This document shows, one piece after another, positions 63,714-63,714 of a stretch of 63,714 nt of DNA. The stretch's first letter is position 1. Every line of letters starts with the position of its first letter. A program made the position numbers and the translations under genes. The stretch is from Tannerellaceae bacterium (GTDB lineage Bacteria > Bacteroidota > Bacteroidia > Bacteroidales > Tannerellaceae), in the NCBI GenBank assembly GCA_031278605.1, contig JAITKB010000004.1, positions 1-63,714 of the forward strand, given 5' to 3'. The notes under the pieces are model-generated. The model was not told the DNA's origin. It searched no databases and saw only the letters and a list, made by a program, of their open reading frames with translations.

Positions 63714-63714
63714 A

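Overview
The window is a chromosomal segment of a member of the Bacteroidota, order Bacteroidales. Four things point there: the recurrent promoter box TAnnTTTG (sometimes with a TTG about 19 bases upstream), a lpxC-fabZ fusion, TonB-dependent receptors and DUF4249/6-bladed-propeller lipoproteins, and a GG-Bacteroidales-type peptide cassette. A Parabacteroides/Tannerella-like genome is a reasonable guess, but the genus cannot be fixed from this sequence. All family names come from reading the proteins; no search was run.

Layout. 1-3054: yicC (cut by the window edge), tsaB, two small envelope proteins and a Nudix-type regulator. 3213-8900: an AT-rich, probably acquired island flanked by two tandem arrays. 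It holds a broken LuxR-type regulator, a 56-residue ribosomal peptide precursor too short for routine gene calling, its radical SAM maturase, a cysteine-poor pseudo-radical-SAM partner and a propeller lipoprotein. 9051-14346: a hexuronate operon on the minus strand (kdgK-eda-uxaC-esterase) between two outer-membrane barrels. 14603-21452: carboxynorspermidine synthase, then recA in a chain of overlapping genes with an acyltransferase-like protein, a polysaccharide deacetylase-like protein and two glycosyltransferases. 21775-29589: a copper/silver-type efflux operon (HYC_CC_PP protein, CusA, TolC, CusB with a C-terminal HMA domain, then a separate HMA protein).

29698-37726: housekeeping genes: an AIR-synthase-like protein, prfA, pyrF, lpxD, lpxC-fabZ, lpxA, a pRiA4b ORF-3-like protein and miaA. 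38088-40493: an outer-membrane receptor. 40659-43583 (minus): biotin carrier, carboxyltransferase, def and ruvX. 43623-49566 (minus): a polysaccharide-initiating sugar transferase, an OmpA protein, gmd, fcl and rfbA. 49710-53883: ribE, a YihY protein, RNase P RNA, a thioredoxin lipoprotein and a split ThrE-type exporter. 54389-60005: an STN-type TonB receptor, a DUF4249 lipoprotein and a large TPR protein. 60205-63671: a glycyl radical hydroxyproline dehydratase (HypD-type) with its activase, then tRNA-Val.

The least explained signal is a set of six intergenic tandem arrays (3213-3344, 8801-8900, 21476-21575, 28833-29096, 37719-37985, 53935-54245). Each has its own sequence, but unit lengths fall into only two classes, 22-23 bp and 41-42 bp, close to two and four turns of DNA. 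Most show internal dyad symmetry or an inverted terminal copy, and four begin at or just after a stop codon. They look like one class of element whose sequence is private to each locus. The second candidate for novelty is the peptide cassette, whose predicted core carries four alternating cysteines (CSCKCGC) and which has no exporter in view.
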